NCBI GenBank assembly: GCA_037389465.1
Contig: JAZARR010000246.1
Span: forward strand, 121,816 to 185,815
DNA from: Baylisascaris procyonis
Lineage: Eukaryota > Nematoda > Chromadorea > Rhabditida > Ascarididae
Direction of reading: 5' to 3'
DNA: 64,000 bases
A program made the translations under genes and the position numbers. Below are positions 53,901 through 63,609 of this stretch, one piece after another. Numbering within the stretch: the first letter of the stretch is position 1; each line of letters opens with the position of its first letter. The notes beneath the pieces are model-generated. The model had not been told where the DNA came from, searched no databases, and saw only the letters and a program-made list of their open reading frames with translations.

Positions 53901-56900
53901 GCGATCCAAGCATTCGAGGGGAAACGACAGGGCAGCTGCATTAAGGACAGCGTGCTGGCAATGCGGCGGTATGCACTTCATCAAGGAATGCCGATCCTCC
54001 TGCCACAGATCCGCTCAGTGTGGAAACGCAGGACACAAGGAAGATTTTGCGCGTGCAATCGGAGGCAGTACAAGCAGAGGACCAACGAACGACGCCCGAG
54101 CTACCAGTCAGACAGTATCCAAAGCGTCAAGACGACAACGAATGCGCGATAACGGAGGAAGTTCGTCGCCGCGCTTATCGACGGAGGCTGAGTTCGATTT
54201 CAAGTGGACACAGGACCGGACATCACCGTCATATCAAAAGCGTCCTGGAAGCGAATCAGGTCCCCTTGTCTACAGCCAGTTACGGAGGAAGCCCACGACG
54301 CTCGAGCAATCCAATTCGTTTCTCTGGGCAGACAACCAGAACACTCGGGATAAACGGACGAACGGCAGCAGGATTCACCTTCGTGGGCTATGGGAACAAC
54401 GCGCGCAACTTTTTGGGCGTCGACTTCATTCGCAAGTTGGACCTGTGGAACTTGGGAACGCAATCCAAGGTGTGCGGTAGGTCGCTAGGACGATGCACGA
54501 GGGCCTAGGCAACCCTCTATCTACGCAATGACGCCAAGCCAGTTTTTCGACCCAAGCGACCAGTGCCCTACGCAGTCCTCGAAACAGTGGAGCAGGAAAT
54601 CAGCCTCCTCGAGAACCAAAGCGTCGCCTCGAAGGTGGACTACCCGCGATGGGCAGTTCAATCGTCGTCGTGAAGAAGGCATCTGATAACCTTTGCGCGG
54701 ACCTCTCCATGGACTTAACGACGCTCTGGAGCTACACAAGTACCCATTGCCACTGCCAGAGGACATATTTGCGACGCCCAATGGTGGACGCTACTCTCGC
54801 AAATCGACTTCGCCGATGCTTATCTACAAGTGGAGGTGGACGACGCGTCAAAGGAATTGCTCACAATCAACAAGCACAGAGGACTTTATCGCTACAATCG
54901 TCTCCCCTTCGGCGTGAAGTCAGCCCAGGCATTTTCCAGCATTCATGGACACGATGCTCGCTGGAATCAAAGGAGCTATGGCATACCCGGAGGATGCCAT
55001 CATCGTCGGCCGAACACAGGAAGAACACAACGCCAGTCTCGATACAGTATCCTAACGCACCAAGGAATGTGGATTCCACATCAATCCCGAGAAGTGCAGC
55101 GCCTTCCCTTCCTTCGTCAAATATCTCGGCTTCATCATTGACGCGAATGGTCGGCGACTGGACCCCCAGAAAATCGAAACTGTTCGAGAAATGCCAGCTC
55201 CAACGGACGCCACAACACTCCATCTTTCCTCGGATTCATCAACTACTATGGAGCATTCGTCAAGGAATGAGAGGTTCCAGAGCTCCCTTGGACGACCTAC
55301 TCAAGAAGAAGGCGACCTGGGAGTGGTCAAAGGACTATCAAAACGCTTTTGAAAAAGCCAAAGGGATTCTGAGCTGAGACCTTCTACTCACTCATTACGA
55401 CCCAACTCCCCAATCGTGGTACCCGCCGACGCTTCCAACAACGGGCTCGAAGCAGTCGTTAGTCACCGCTTGGACAATGTGTCGGATAAGGGAATCCCTC
55501 ACACATCCCGCTCCTTCACAGCAGCAGAAGGAAACTACAGTCGAATGGAGAAGGAGGCTCTCGGATTGATTTTCGCCATCAAGAAGTTTCATCGGATGAT
55601 GCATGGACGACACTTCGCCCCTCCTTAAGGATCACAAGCCACTTCACGCGATATTTGGATCCAAATGTGGTATTCCCACCCACACTGCAAATCGACCGCA
55701 GCGCTGGGCCACAACTCTTCTTGGATACGACTTCGACCTTCAGTATCGATCGACGACTACGTTCCGACAAACCGACGCTCTATCGCGTCTTATTGCAGAT
55801 CACGTTCCCAACGACGATGACATAGTGATCGCCGCTATTACAATGGGAGCCAACGCACATCGGGCACTTTCCGACGCAACCAACGCACTTCCAGTAACGG
55901 CGCAGGACATCGCGGACGCAACTCGACCAGACGACCTGCTTCAAACGGCTATTCACTATACGCGCAACAAATGGCCACAGTCAATCCAGGAGCGACGTAT
56001 GCGACAGCTCATCGACGCGATACTCTCAATGCTATAGACGGATGTCTCCTGTGCAGATCGCGTCATCATTCCCGATGCCCTTTCAATCGAAAGTCCTTCG
56101 TCAACTTCACAAAGGACACATAAGAATCACGCAAATGAAGGCGCTCGTTCGAATCTACGTGTGCTGGCCAGACATCAACAGGGACATCGAGACGACAGTC
56201 AAACAGTGGCAACCGTGTACAGACGTCTCGAAAGCTCCGGTCAAAGCTACACTTGCGTCATGGCCGACAACAGACAAGCCGTGGACCTGCATCCATGTGG
56301 ATATGCAGGACCATTTGAAGGACACTACTTTCCAGTCGTTGTGGACTCGCACTCAAAGTGGCCAGAAGTCTTCATGACGGACCGCGCAACGTCCTTCGCA
56401 ACCTTCAGGTTCTTGCGACAGCTCTTCGCGCCATTCGGAGCGCAGAAAGTGATTGTCGCAGACGCTCAGTTCACTTCCACGGATTTCGCCGACTTCTGCG
56501 CAAGAAAAGGCAGCAAACACTTCTTCTCACCACCGTATCACCGTCAGTCAAATGGATAAGTGGAACGTTTCGTGAACACTTTCAAGCGAACGCTTCGCAA
56601 ATCAGAGGGGAGGAGACGAAAGTGGTATCTCTACAAACGTTTCTGCTTAGTTACCGGACAACTCCAAACGAGACGCTCGGAAATCGTTCACCAGCAGAAG
56701 TTCTCCTCGGACGTCAACTCCGTGCCTCAATGGACTTGGTTAGGACGACGCCGCCCGCAGCAGTGCGAAAAAGCGAGAAGGTGGAGGCAGACTTCAATTG
56801 ACGACATGCACCTCGCGACCGTTCCTTTACACAAGGTGATCTCGTGCTCGTCAGAAACTATCCTTTTCAGAATCGAGATGGGCGAATGGAGAGGTGCTAC

Positions 56901-59900
56901 GCAGATATAGCCGTGTCATCTAGGACGTTCTGGTCGGATCAGAAGTTTGGACGCGTCGCGTCAACCAACTTTGCCGACGGAGCACCAAGCAAGATGATTC
57001 TCCAACAGACAGAGTGCTCACCTCGCTACTGGACGACTTCGAGGCTCGATCAATCCCCTCAAGCATCCCAGTCACACCAGCGGACTCGCCAATCGTACAG
57101 CAACGGGCACAGCCACAACAGAACGTCGACGGTCAACAGCCAGCTCAGGCTTCAGTGGATCTCCAGCTCAACTCGCGATCGAGACGCTCCACAACGCCCC
57201 ACATCGACACTTTCTGGAAGGTCAACGCAGAACGTATCATGGCCCCACGGATCGTGCACGCAGGCGGACAGATTGCAGACACGGAGGGACGGATCGACTT
57301 CGGGATGTTGGATATGCGCCGAAGAGGTAACCCAAGATATTTGCTTCTGATGTATCATTGCAGTGATCACGTTTGCCCGCGTACTCGATTCTCTTTGAGT
57401 GCTCTTGGCCTAGTGCCATTGTTCTTCTACTGTGCCCTCGAATGGTATCAGCGGCCTATAAAACGTGGCTCTCATCCCGTCAGACTCAGTCTTCTTCATT
57501 CGCCTCTTCAGTCGTGGTCCCCATCATCGTGTTGTTCACTTGTCAATTTTCCCAATCGTCTTCCCCTTTGTCCCAATTCGCTCTCTTCTTCTGTTCGTTT
57601 TGGGAACCTTTATATTCTCCAATGAAGTGTTTCTACTATCTCCGCGTGCCGTACATTCCACACTCGGCCTACCTCTGCACGTCGTCGCCGTCCAACACCA
57701 CAAATTCACGTTCAGATATAACAATAAGAAAACTCAAAAACATATTTGAGCATCAGAGCATAAACCACATCAGGCTAATGCATGGATGCTTCGAAAATCA
57801 GAAAAAAAAATTCGGAAAACTCTGCTCTTGGCCACATTTCTCCGCACTCTATATAACTCAAAAGTTTTGAAAATAAGGAAAGCGGAAAGCATTTTTCCGC
57901 ATAAGAAATAGGCTGAAAATTCCTTCGATAACGGTGAAGTAAGCCAGAATCTCTTAGTGCAACGAGAAAGTAAATGAATTGAACTCATTTCTTCACATAG
58001 CTGATGCCTTCAAGGTTTTTAACCGCACGAATTTCCAACAGTCTAGTAAGAGGATGCAACAAACGATGTAAATATCCTTTTGACCATTGCGAATACGTTC
58101 TCAAAGATATCCCACCGTCATTTATGGAGTTCACTTGTGAGAATAGGCGAGTGATGTGGCTCGGGAATTTCCAAGCCCGCAGATACCATTCAGAATAGAG
58201 AGTTAGTGGATTTGCAGCATTCACCTTGCAAAATATGATAAGTTAAGTGAATAGATTTTGATGGAAATATTAGGGACATCGTTTAAAAAATTTTTAACTT
58301 CTTTAATTCACACGCTCCCCGTTATAGTGGATGACTTAAAGAGCTTATCTTTTTACAGTCATTAAAGCTTCATTTTTCTAGAAGGCGGAAATGAAGTGCA
58401 GCATTTCGCCTGAGCACTGCCTCTTCAAAATATTGCATTTTACAGAAGATTTGCAGGGCAAAAGGAATTGGCGGATCCTTTAGTCATTTTGGCGATCAAG
58501 TTGATATATTCGTAGTTTCATAAAGGGAATAGCCATAAAATGAGTGTGGTAGGTGCATCAGTTAGCTAAAAGGTGCGTAAAGGCTTTTTTTTTGGGATTT
58601 ATCATAGTCCTCGTTTGCTGCAAAAACTCTAAACAATCTTTCGCTGTCTCCGAGGCCGGATGGATACAGTTGCCTATCATAAGCAAGAAGCGAAACTCTT
58701 TGCTCCTTTTTACTGAAATTTAGGAGGGGAGGGAAGAGTAGGAGGTAGGGCAGGAGAGGGAAGATCCTTCTGTTCACATCCCACCGCCCATTCATTATTG
58801 ATTTATGCAAATTACGCGAATTTTCCAAGCAAACGTCCTTTGCCCTTTGTATTAATGCTGTTGATCTTGTGCACTATCGCGCTTCTCCAGAAAAACTTTA
58901 GTTCCTTTCATCAGCAAGCAAAATATCCTTTCTTGAGCAATGGAATATCTTTCAGCCTTTTCTTCTCTTCATTTTTTACCTCTTAGAATTTAAGCCACTG
59001 GTTCACTTACCTTATGAGGGACAGGTCTCTTCACAACTATTTCCGATCCAGAATGGATTGGTTCGCGCGTTGTCATGTAATATTTAATCATCTCGGGTAT
59101 TCTCTCGAAGCATTTTCCAGTTACTTGAAATTTTCCGCCTTTCTGGCCTATGGCGATATACTTGGGACGTCCTTCGAATCTCACAGCCCATATAATTCGC
59201 TGAAATTAGCGTATTTGGGCTGTATCTAAAATTTCATATAGGTACTACCAATACTCACAGCACTTAAAGCTATAGGAAATTCCTGCAGATCAGGAATGAA
59301 AGTAAACAGTCACTCTCGTCAGTACCTAAAACTAACCTCAAACGGCACGAAATACACCTAAAAGTGAACGTTTGGCTATAGCGCATTTGAAACAGTATAT
59401 GTTGTTGAAGCATAAGTTGTCGCGACGAGGGCATAGTGCTCAGTGCACTCTGCACTCGTCGCGAAAACATTCCCGCAGAGGCGTCGCAAGAATTTAGAAT
59501 TTCTTGCGACGTTGTTTCCAGTGTCGGCCCATGTTTTGAGATCGGCTGACACTGGGAACGAAATCCGCTGTCGGCTGGAGCTGCTTACAAGCAGCCCCAG
59601 CCGACTAGTGCGCATTCGAATGGAAGAGAGGATTGCTGCCCCTCCAGTCTTCGTGCTCCGACGTCTGTACAATAATCGTCTAACGACGACTTCCTCGTCG
59701 CCTCTCTCCCTAACAACGTCAACTACGTCACCCGCCTCTTCGGTGAGTCAGTCCTTCTTTGTATTTATTCGCCTTTCGCTGCCACATAAGCACAACGCGC
59801 GATGGTATAGCGTTGTCAATCATGATAACACCCTTTATGAACTTTTGAATTTTACCATTGAAGATTTCCTATCGCACTCTCGCATGATTAAGTTGTTATG

Positions 59901-62761
59901 TTTGTGATCAGCCTAACCCGAGAAAACTGAAAAAAATATTCGAGTGGCATAGAGGAGACAGAATTTCAATTATGGGTTCGACTAAAAATTAACTTTGCAA
60001 AACCTTTCCGGCTTTGCAATGTTCAATATCTCGCTGATAATATCGTCCATTCTAGTATCGAGTACCTCCTGATATGTCAAAACATAAGTTAGTGTCGTCT
60101 CGACTTACCCGTGTCGACACTCACCTTAGCGTCGTCAACACCTACCCTAGTTTCCGACATGTCAATAATGAAGAGGGAACTACAACCTGAGGCATTCTGT
60201 TTTCGGTCAGTTTATTATTCAACCTTGATAGCAAATAATAACTAAGCGTCTGTCCAATCAGAAACTACTCATTACGTTGAGCATCAATTAAAATCATGAA
60301 GATCTCGATTGGCTATCAATTAAATTCAATACTCACCGATGTCACGTCACCTTCGAGTATGCACATAAGAAAATCACCATTTCGAAATAAAAGTTTTTCG
60401 ATTTCATCCTTTTCGATAATTCCGTGATAATAGTTTTCCGAAAGAAGATGCTCATCCGCTGCATTAACCACTTCTCTAAATACATTCAACTCGCTTATCA
60501 CATAAATTCAAAACTCGCTTCACTATTGCTGACATAAAATTAGTCGCAAGTTTCCACTGAATTAAGCATTTCATTATGAAAGGAAGAAATTCATTTAATA
60601 AAAGGCACATTATATAACGTACTTCACTATTTGGCTCAACGCTTTCTCATCCATTTTGAATAGGTCATCTCGTTCAACTCGTTTCTTTGCTTCGTAGATT
60701 TATATATTTGCAAATCTTATTGTCGTACAGTTCTACATATGTGCATATGCGCGCATTTATCTTCTTTGTAATGTTAACCTGGGAAGAATTAGAGCAAGTG
60801 TTATATCAAGTGGCTTCACATTAGTACAGCATAAAGCTTGACTGTCTTCTGCATCAACTGTGAACTTGATCCATCAAATTTAAAAAAAAAACACCTCTTC
60901 AACATTTTCATGCATTCCAGATTGGTCGGATTGTACCTTACACTAGCTGCCATAAAAACAAGTGGGAAAGAAGGCAAGGGGATCGCGAAACGTATTTCTA
61001 CAATTCCGCATACTCGGACCAACCACTTTGATGGATCACCAATGAATAACTAAATTTTAAGCTCAATGCAACGGTCTATTCGTATTTTGATATGACCGAC
61101 CGCTAATGCAAATTTGCATCGGAAAACTTAACAGATGCAAGATATGCGCAATGTTTTCTGCATCTTAAATTCGCCATTACTGTTTGCGTTGTTGATGAAA
61201 GAACAAACTGAGAAGAACAAACTGAGAACCACAACTTTCTTAATTCGAGCTTTAATTGGCTCCAGTCGAAACTATTGGGTAGATAAACAAACGCATATAT
61301 GCAGAAAGGCACAGAAAGGCAATTGGCTTTAGAAGTTCATTGTCATCCCCTCTTTAAAGTGCTCATAAAAATGGCTCATCGATGTTAGATTACAGATGCC
61401 CGCACCTTCGAAATCTTCTGCCCCTGGGAGATACAAAGGCAGTTGGCCGCTGGGGACCTATAGGCTTCCTCATTTCTGAGCGATGCTAGCAACGCAGACA
61501 TTGTCATCACAGCTGAAAGAGGTTTTGTATAGAGTGTTTGGACGCGAAGCGCTACAGAGAAATGTGCGGTGTAAGTGTTCTTAAGGAATGCTTCATACTG
61601 TGAGAGGACTACAGATTAAATGAAGAAATTGGGAGAGTATCAGGTCGTGGCAGAATTGCGCCCTCTTATTAACTGCCATCATTTTCAATGGGAAAATCCC
61701 TGAGTTGCATCACCTTTCATTGTGATACCCGTGCCTTTGTAATACTTGCGTTTCTCGATCGAAAATCAAATTCTAACCTCTATGTTGGACTATGTCCCTC
61801 TATTCATCTGAATGCGGTTTCGCTGTCAAAATAGGCAGTTACTACTGCCGATTCCATCACCCGCGCCCCTTGACGTTTCTTTAACCGACATCGGTGGTCA
61901 GTGGTTCGAAGTAGTCTGGAATGATAAGGAACGAGAAAAATGGGAGAAGCGCGGTGTGGGAGCAGAAGGCAACAAACGCAAAAAAGGATCCGGTGCAGTC
62001 CTTGCGCACGAATGCTAGCTTTCTTCATCGACACATGGCATGATAGGCCATTTGAAGGCGTCCACGATGATCGTCCAGAAGTTGGACGGGTTACGCTTTC
62101 TGTGACTTAATGCAGTTTTTTTTTTCAGCTTGCGAAAGCAAAATTCGCGTTTCTAATATCCCTCAGAGACGACGAAAGCCCGCGGAGCACTCGTCTCTGC
62201 GGGGACCCCGGCGGGTGGGAGTTGATTACATCAAAATCCCTTGCGGGGGGGGGGGGTAATTTCTTCATCGCCGGGGAAAGGGCGAGGGTGAACCCAGAAG
62301 ACTGGTGCTCAGAGCTGTTCATGTATACTTACACGTCATTAGGCGGTTCGATAACTTCATCGGATATGGTGGGTGATGTCTTGGATGGCTGTTTTGTGAC
62401 CGGCGTTGCTGATCCTAATTGTTGTCCAATTTTTTCCACTGCAGTTCTCGTTGACCAAAATGGAAATTTTGATTCGAATTATATGAGAAGGATAAGATTC
62501 AAAGCTGCGGAGGCGACGATCTTGCATACTCCTGTTCGTGAAACTCCTCTCCACCTCTTTCCAAACAATGGGGGGGGGGTAATTTCTTCATCGCCCGGGA
62601 AAGGGCGAGGGTGAAACCAGAAGACTGGTGCTCAGAGCTGTTCATGTATACTTACACGTCATTAGGCGGTTCGATAAATTCATCGGATATGGTGGGTGAT
62701 GTCTTGGATGGCTGTTTTGTGACCGGCGTTGCTGATCCTAATTGCTGTCCAATTTTTTCCA
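47811..62761 (-). CDS. SH2 domain tyrosine kinase, Fer/Fps-like nematode subfamily
   Basis: Eight exons on the minus strand join without frame conflict: an N-terminal exon (62656-62761, or its duplicate 62333-62438), SH2 exons 60337-60475 and 59011-59199, kinase exons 51846-52016, 50276-50395, 49722-49874, 48838-49030 and 47811-47992. The protein is about 415 residues plus any missing 5' codons: a short polar N-terminus, an SH2 domain and a complete tyrosine kinase domain, with no F-BAR. Expected role: cytoplasmic protein-tyrosine phosphorylation; C. elegans relatives are numerous and many act in the germ line, but no symbol can be assigned. Catalytic motifs are intact: GKGAFGKV, VAVK, EARTM (helix C Glu), HRDVAARN, DFG, PTKWLAPEV. 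SH2 has FLMC where FLVR is expected. The activation loop between DFG and APE has no Tyr. The 7-kb intron between SH2 and kinase houses a gypsy-type element. The first exon with a start codon was not identified. Confidence 0.85.
48838..49030 (-). CDS. Kinase gene exon: DFG to helix G
   Basis: 193 bp. Starts VKISDFGLSIKRQQMVDTEN and continues ELVLPTKWLAPEVIRKRQF and TDVWSFGILLYEIFTDGSEP. The acceptor is TTGTCAG; the donor after EPYP-G is GTTGGT, a weak match. Leaves one base in phase for the last exon. Confidence 0.85.
49722..49874 (-). CDS. Kinase gene exon: catalytic loop
   Basis: 153 bp, 51 codons, phase 0 at both ends. HLRKQGAHLG ... ASAGLRYLEEMKCIHRDVAA then RNCLL. HRDVAARN is the tyrosine-kinase form of the catalytic loop with Asp and Asn intact. 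Acceptor CCTTGCAG, donor GTAATT. Confidence 0.9.
50276..50395 (-). CDS. Kinase gene exon: helix C to hinge
   Basis: 120 bp, 40 codons, phase 0. EARTMREYKHENVLQVIGIA contains the helix C Glu; EPLMIVLEFCGGGSLLQ is the hinge, with Leu at the gatekeeper position. Acceptor ATTTTAAG, donor GTACGG. Confidence 0.9.
51846..52016 (-). CDS. Kinase gene exon: glycine loop and ATP-binding Lys
   Basis: 171 bp, 57 codons, phase 0. EWLISHDRVRLEDEIGKGAF, GKVFKG and then QTVAVKTYAG. Glycine-rich loop GKGAFGKV and VAVK lysine. Acceptor TTATTTCAG, donor GTAGTT. The upstream intron is about 7 kb. Confidence 0.9.
52725..53099 (+). repeat. Left LTR of the gypsy-type element
   Basis: Shares with the right copy GATCACGTTTG-TCGCGTACTCGAT, GAGTGCTCTT, CAGTCTTCTTCATTCG, CAATTCGCTCTCTTCTT-type and CACTCGGCCTA blocks. 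Its TATA position reads CCTATGAAAGG, while the right copy keeps CCTATAAAACG (57452-57462). Confidence 0.7.
53160..54100 (+). pseudogene. Gypsy-type element gag remnant with zinc knuckle
   Basis: MAAMQQQLATLSRR (53190) and SDENATFETWFRRYEDNFNV (53310) resemble the gag N-terminus of Mag/Cer-type gypsy elements. CWQCGGMHFIKEC (about 53945-53985) is a CX2CX4HX4C knuckle, and CGNAGHKED lies further on in another frame. Several frameshifts and stops. Confidence 0.6.
54540..55640 (+). pseudogene. Gypsy-type element reverse transcriptase and RNase H start
   Basis: RPVPYAVLETVEQEISLLEN-like sequence (54560), FADAYLQVEVDDASKELLTI (54815, first catalytic Asp), HRGLYRYNRLPFGVKSAQAF (54870), then MAYPEDAIIVGRTQEEHN (54975), where YxDD has become YPED. 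PADASNNGLEAVVSHRLD and RSFTAAEGNYSRMEKEALGL (55425-55560) are gypsy RNase H. Alternating frames. Confidence 0.75.
55603..56910 (+). pseudogene. Gypsy-type element RNase H end and integrase
   Basis: DHKPLHAIFGSKCGIPTHTA and ATTLLGYDFDLQYRSTTTFR, then TDALSRLIADHVP, close the RNase H. The integrase zinc region QLHKGHIRITQMK...WPDINRDIETTV...C has lost one Cys (QWQPC). The core shows VDSHSKWPEVF, VADAQFTSTDFADFC and PPYHRQSNG followed by a stop and ERFVNTFKRTL. Confidence 0.75.
57306..57723 (+). repeat. Right LTR of the gypsy-type element
   Basis: 418 bp by the same alignment as the left copy, longer through small insertions (for example GTGGTCCCCATCATCGTGTT). TATA box CCTATAAAACG at 57452-57462. 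Confidence 0.7.
57724..59010. other. Kinase intron sequence, nothing else recognised
   Basis: The remainder of the 7-kb intron (52017-59010) outside the gypsy-type element. No exon of the kinase is expected here, because the SH2 and kinase exons join in phase 0. Confidence 0.5.
59011..59199 (-). CDS. Kinase gene exon: second half of SH2
   Basis: 189 bp, 63 codons, phase 0. RIIWAVRFEGRPKYIAIGQK, KCFERIPEMIKYYMTTREPI, and ends KRPVPHK. The strands and helix of the SH2 C-terminal half are clear. The usual His of the beta-D strand (KHF) is Tyr (PKYIAI). Acceptor CTAATTTCAG, donor GTAAGT. Confidence 0.9.
59420..59605. other. Cluster of four consecutive hairpins inside an SH2 intron
   Basis: H1: 59420-59439 with 59445-59464 (20-bp stem, one mismatch, 5-base loop). 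H2: 59482-59492 with 59501-59511 (11 bp, perfect). H3: 59518-59525 with 59548-59555 (perfect 8 bp, extended inward with one mismatch). H4: 59570-59586 with 59589-59605 (16 pairs, one mismatch, 2-base loop). They are G+C-rich, lie head to tail with only short spacers, and lie in the intron between the two SH2 exons. Confidence 0.8.
60337..60475 (-). CDS. Kinase gene exon: first half of SH2, FLVR Arg replaced
   Basis: 139 bp. The first base completes a Val codon from the preceding exon, then EVVNAADEHLLSENYYHGII and KDEIEKLLFRNGDFLMCILE to GDVTS. NYYHG is the usual start of this SH2 class. GDFLMC aligns with GDFLVR, so the Arg that binds phosphotyrosine is Cys (TGC). Acceptor TGTATTTAG, donor GTGAGT. 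Confidence 0.85.
60476..62332. other. Kinase 5' intron region, nothing else recognised
   Basis: Between the SH2 exon and the nearer copy of the duplicated N-terminal exon. Short open frames only; none is flanked by matching splice sites that I could support. Confidence 0.45.
62333..62438 (-). CDS. Kinase gene N-terminal exon, duplicate copy 1
   Basis: Same structure as 62656-62761: acceptor AACTGCAG, then EKIGQQLGSATPVTKQPSKT, then SPTISDEVIEPPND and GT carried to the SH2 exon. It is closer to the SH2 exon than copy 2. It differs at one residue (DEVIE against DEFIE). Either copy could be spliced to the SH2 exon; splicing one copy to the other would break the frame, because the exon starts with two bases and ends with two bases. 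Confidence 0.6.
62656..62761 (-). CDS. Kinase gene N-terminal exon, duplicate copy 2
   Basis: 106 bp. Reads EKIGQQLGSATPVTKQPSKT and SPTISDEFIEPPND, then two bases GT that join A of the SH2 exon to make Val. The donor GTAAGTAT is near-perfect. The acceptor CAG at 62762-62764 is the best available, because an in-frame TAA lies further upstream. Assigned from phase match, donor strength and protein-like composition (a polar Pro/Thr/Ser linker as in related kinases), not from homology. Confidence 0.6.
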
Positions 62762-62895
62762 CTGCAGTTCTCGTTGACCAAAATGGAAATTTTGATTCGA
62801 ATTATATGGGAAGGATAAGATACAAAGCTGCGGAGGCGACCATCTCGCATACTCCTGTTCGTGAAACTCCTCTCCACCTCTTTCCAAACAATGCT

Positions 62896-63592
62896 GTACT
62901 TTTGAGATGCCCTACATGAATGTTTAAAGGGGACTGCTTTCTCTCTGAAAAAAAAGCGTTATGAAGACGTGCCAGAACATAAATGTTAAGTTTATATATC
63001 AATAATTGCTTGCAGTGGATAATGAACACTTACGCGAAAAAACAGCGAAATTATTGTGTTCGAAAAGACTGTCGTTTTGATGTTTTCAGTTGCTTCGGTT
63101 ACTGAAGTATGGAAATTATCCATAGAAAACTTTTTCAGTTGGCCTCATGAATGGGAGCTGAATATACTGGAATGAGGATAGAAGGATTCAAATGCATTTA
63201 CCATTCATATTAGTCACCACAACACCGATTAAATTGGTGAGACGTTGAATCAGTGGCTGAGAAACTTACTGGGCTCTTTTTCGTGAAGACATTCTTAAGG
63301 AATGTCTTCGTCCGATGAAACGAAGCCATGACGATGAAAGAAGATAACGGCGAAACGAGGCAAGTCCGACTGCACGACGAACAACGTAAAAAACAAACTG
63401 ATCAAAATATAGGCTAAAAAAGCAAACTGAGCCTAAACGAAACATGCAAAAAAAGTGACAGCAAATTTGAAGACATCGATGAGTGGTGAAGACAGGGTGG
63501 CCCTTTGCAACGTGTAATGGAAAAATACAAACCGAGAATTCCCCGTCCGCCTTCTTGCTTGGTTGGAACGTTAAATGTTGCGCTGGCTGGTG
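62896..63592. other. Sequence upstream of the kinase exons, nothing certain
   Basis: The missing first exon of the kinase may lie here or beyond the window. A minus-strand frame near 63601-63530 (VTSHQPAQHLTFQPSKKADG) could be an exon, but it has no clear start codon and a weak donor, so I do not call it. Confidence 0.35.
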
Positions 63593-63609
63593 CGATGTCA
63601 CGTCACCTT

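Larger units (their letters stand above)
52725..57723 (+). mobile_element. Degenerate Ty3/gypsy-type LTR element in a kinase intron
   Basis: About 5.0 kb on the plus strand, antisense to the kinase gene, between SH2 and kinase exons. LTR-like repeats 52725-53099 and 57306-57723 align from TGTCGGGTATGGCGCCG / TGTTGGATATGCGCCG to a shared AACA end. Flanks ATAAA and ATAAG may be a decayed target duplication. Between them are gag with a zinc knuckle, RT, RNase H and integrase pieces in gypsy order in several frames. Many stops: an old, dead insertion tolerated in the intron. Confidence 0.8.
62257..62895. repeat. 323-bp tandem duplication carrying an exon
   Basis: Copy 1 runs from 62257 to about 62569 and copy 2 from 62580 to about 62895, each beginning directly after a G run (12 and 10 bases) with TAATTTCTTCATCGCC. 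They differ at about 8 positions. Each copy contains a minus-strand exon candidate with the same donor (GACGT then GTAAGTATAC). Confidence 0.9.

Noticed and set aside
59620..59742. Plus-strand first exon (MEERIAAPPVFVLRRLYNNR...) with GTGAGT donor next to the hairpin cluster
   Set aside because: A start codon and donor are present, but no downstream exon or domain could be found; a Ser/Thr-rich tail suggests chance.
62222..62919. Plus-strand frames through the tandem duplication (DWCSELFMYTYTSLGGSI...) as a secreted Cys-containing protein
   Set aside because: Differences between the copies are mostly amino-acid changing in this frame, and the minus strand has a strong donor and an exon phase that fits the kinase gene.
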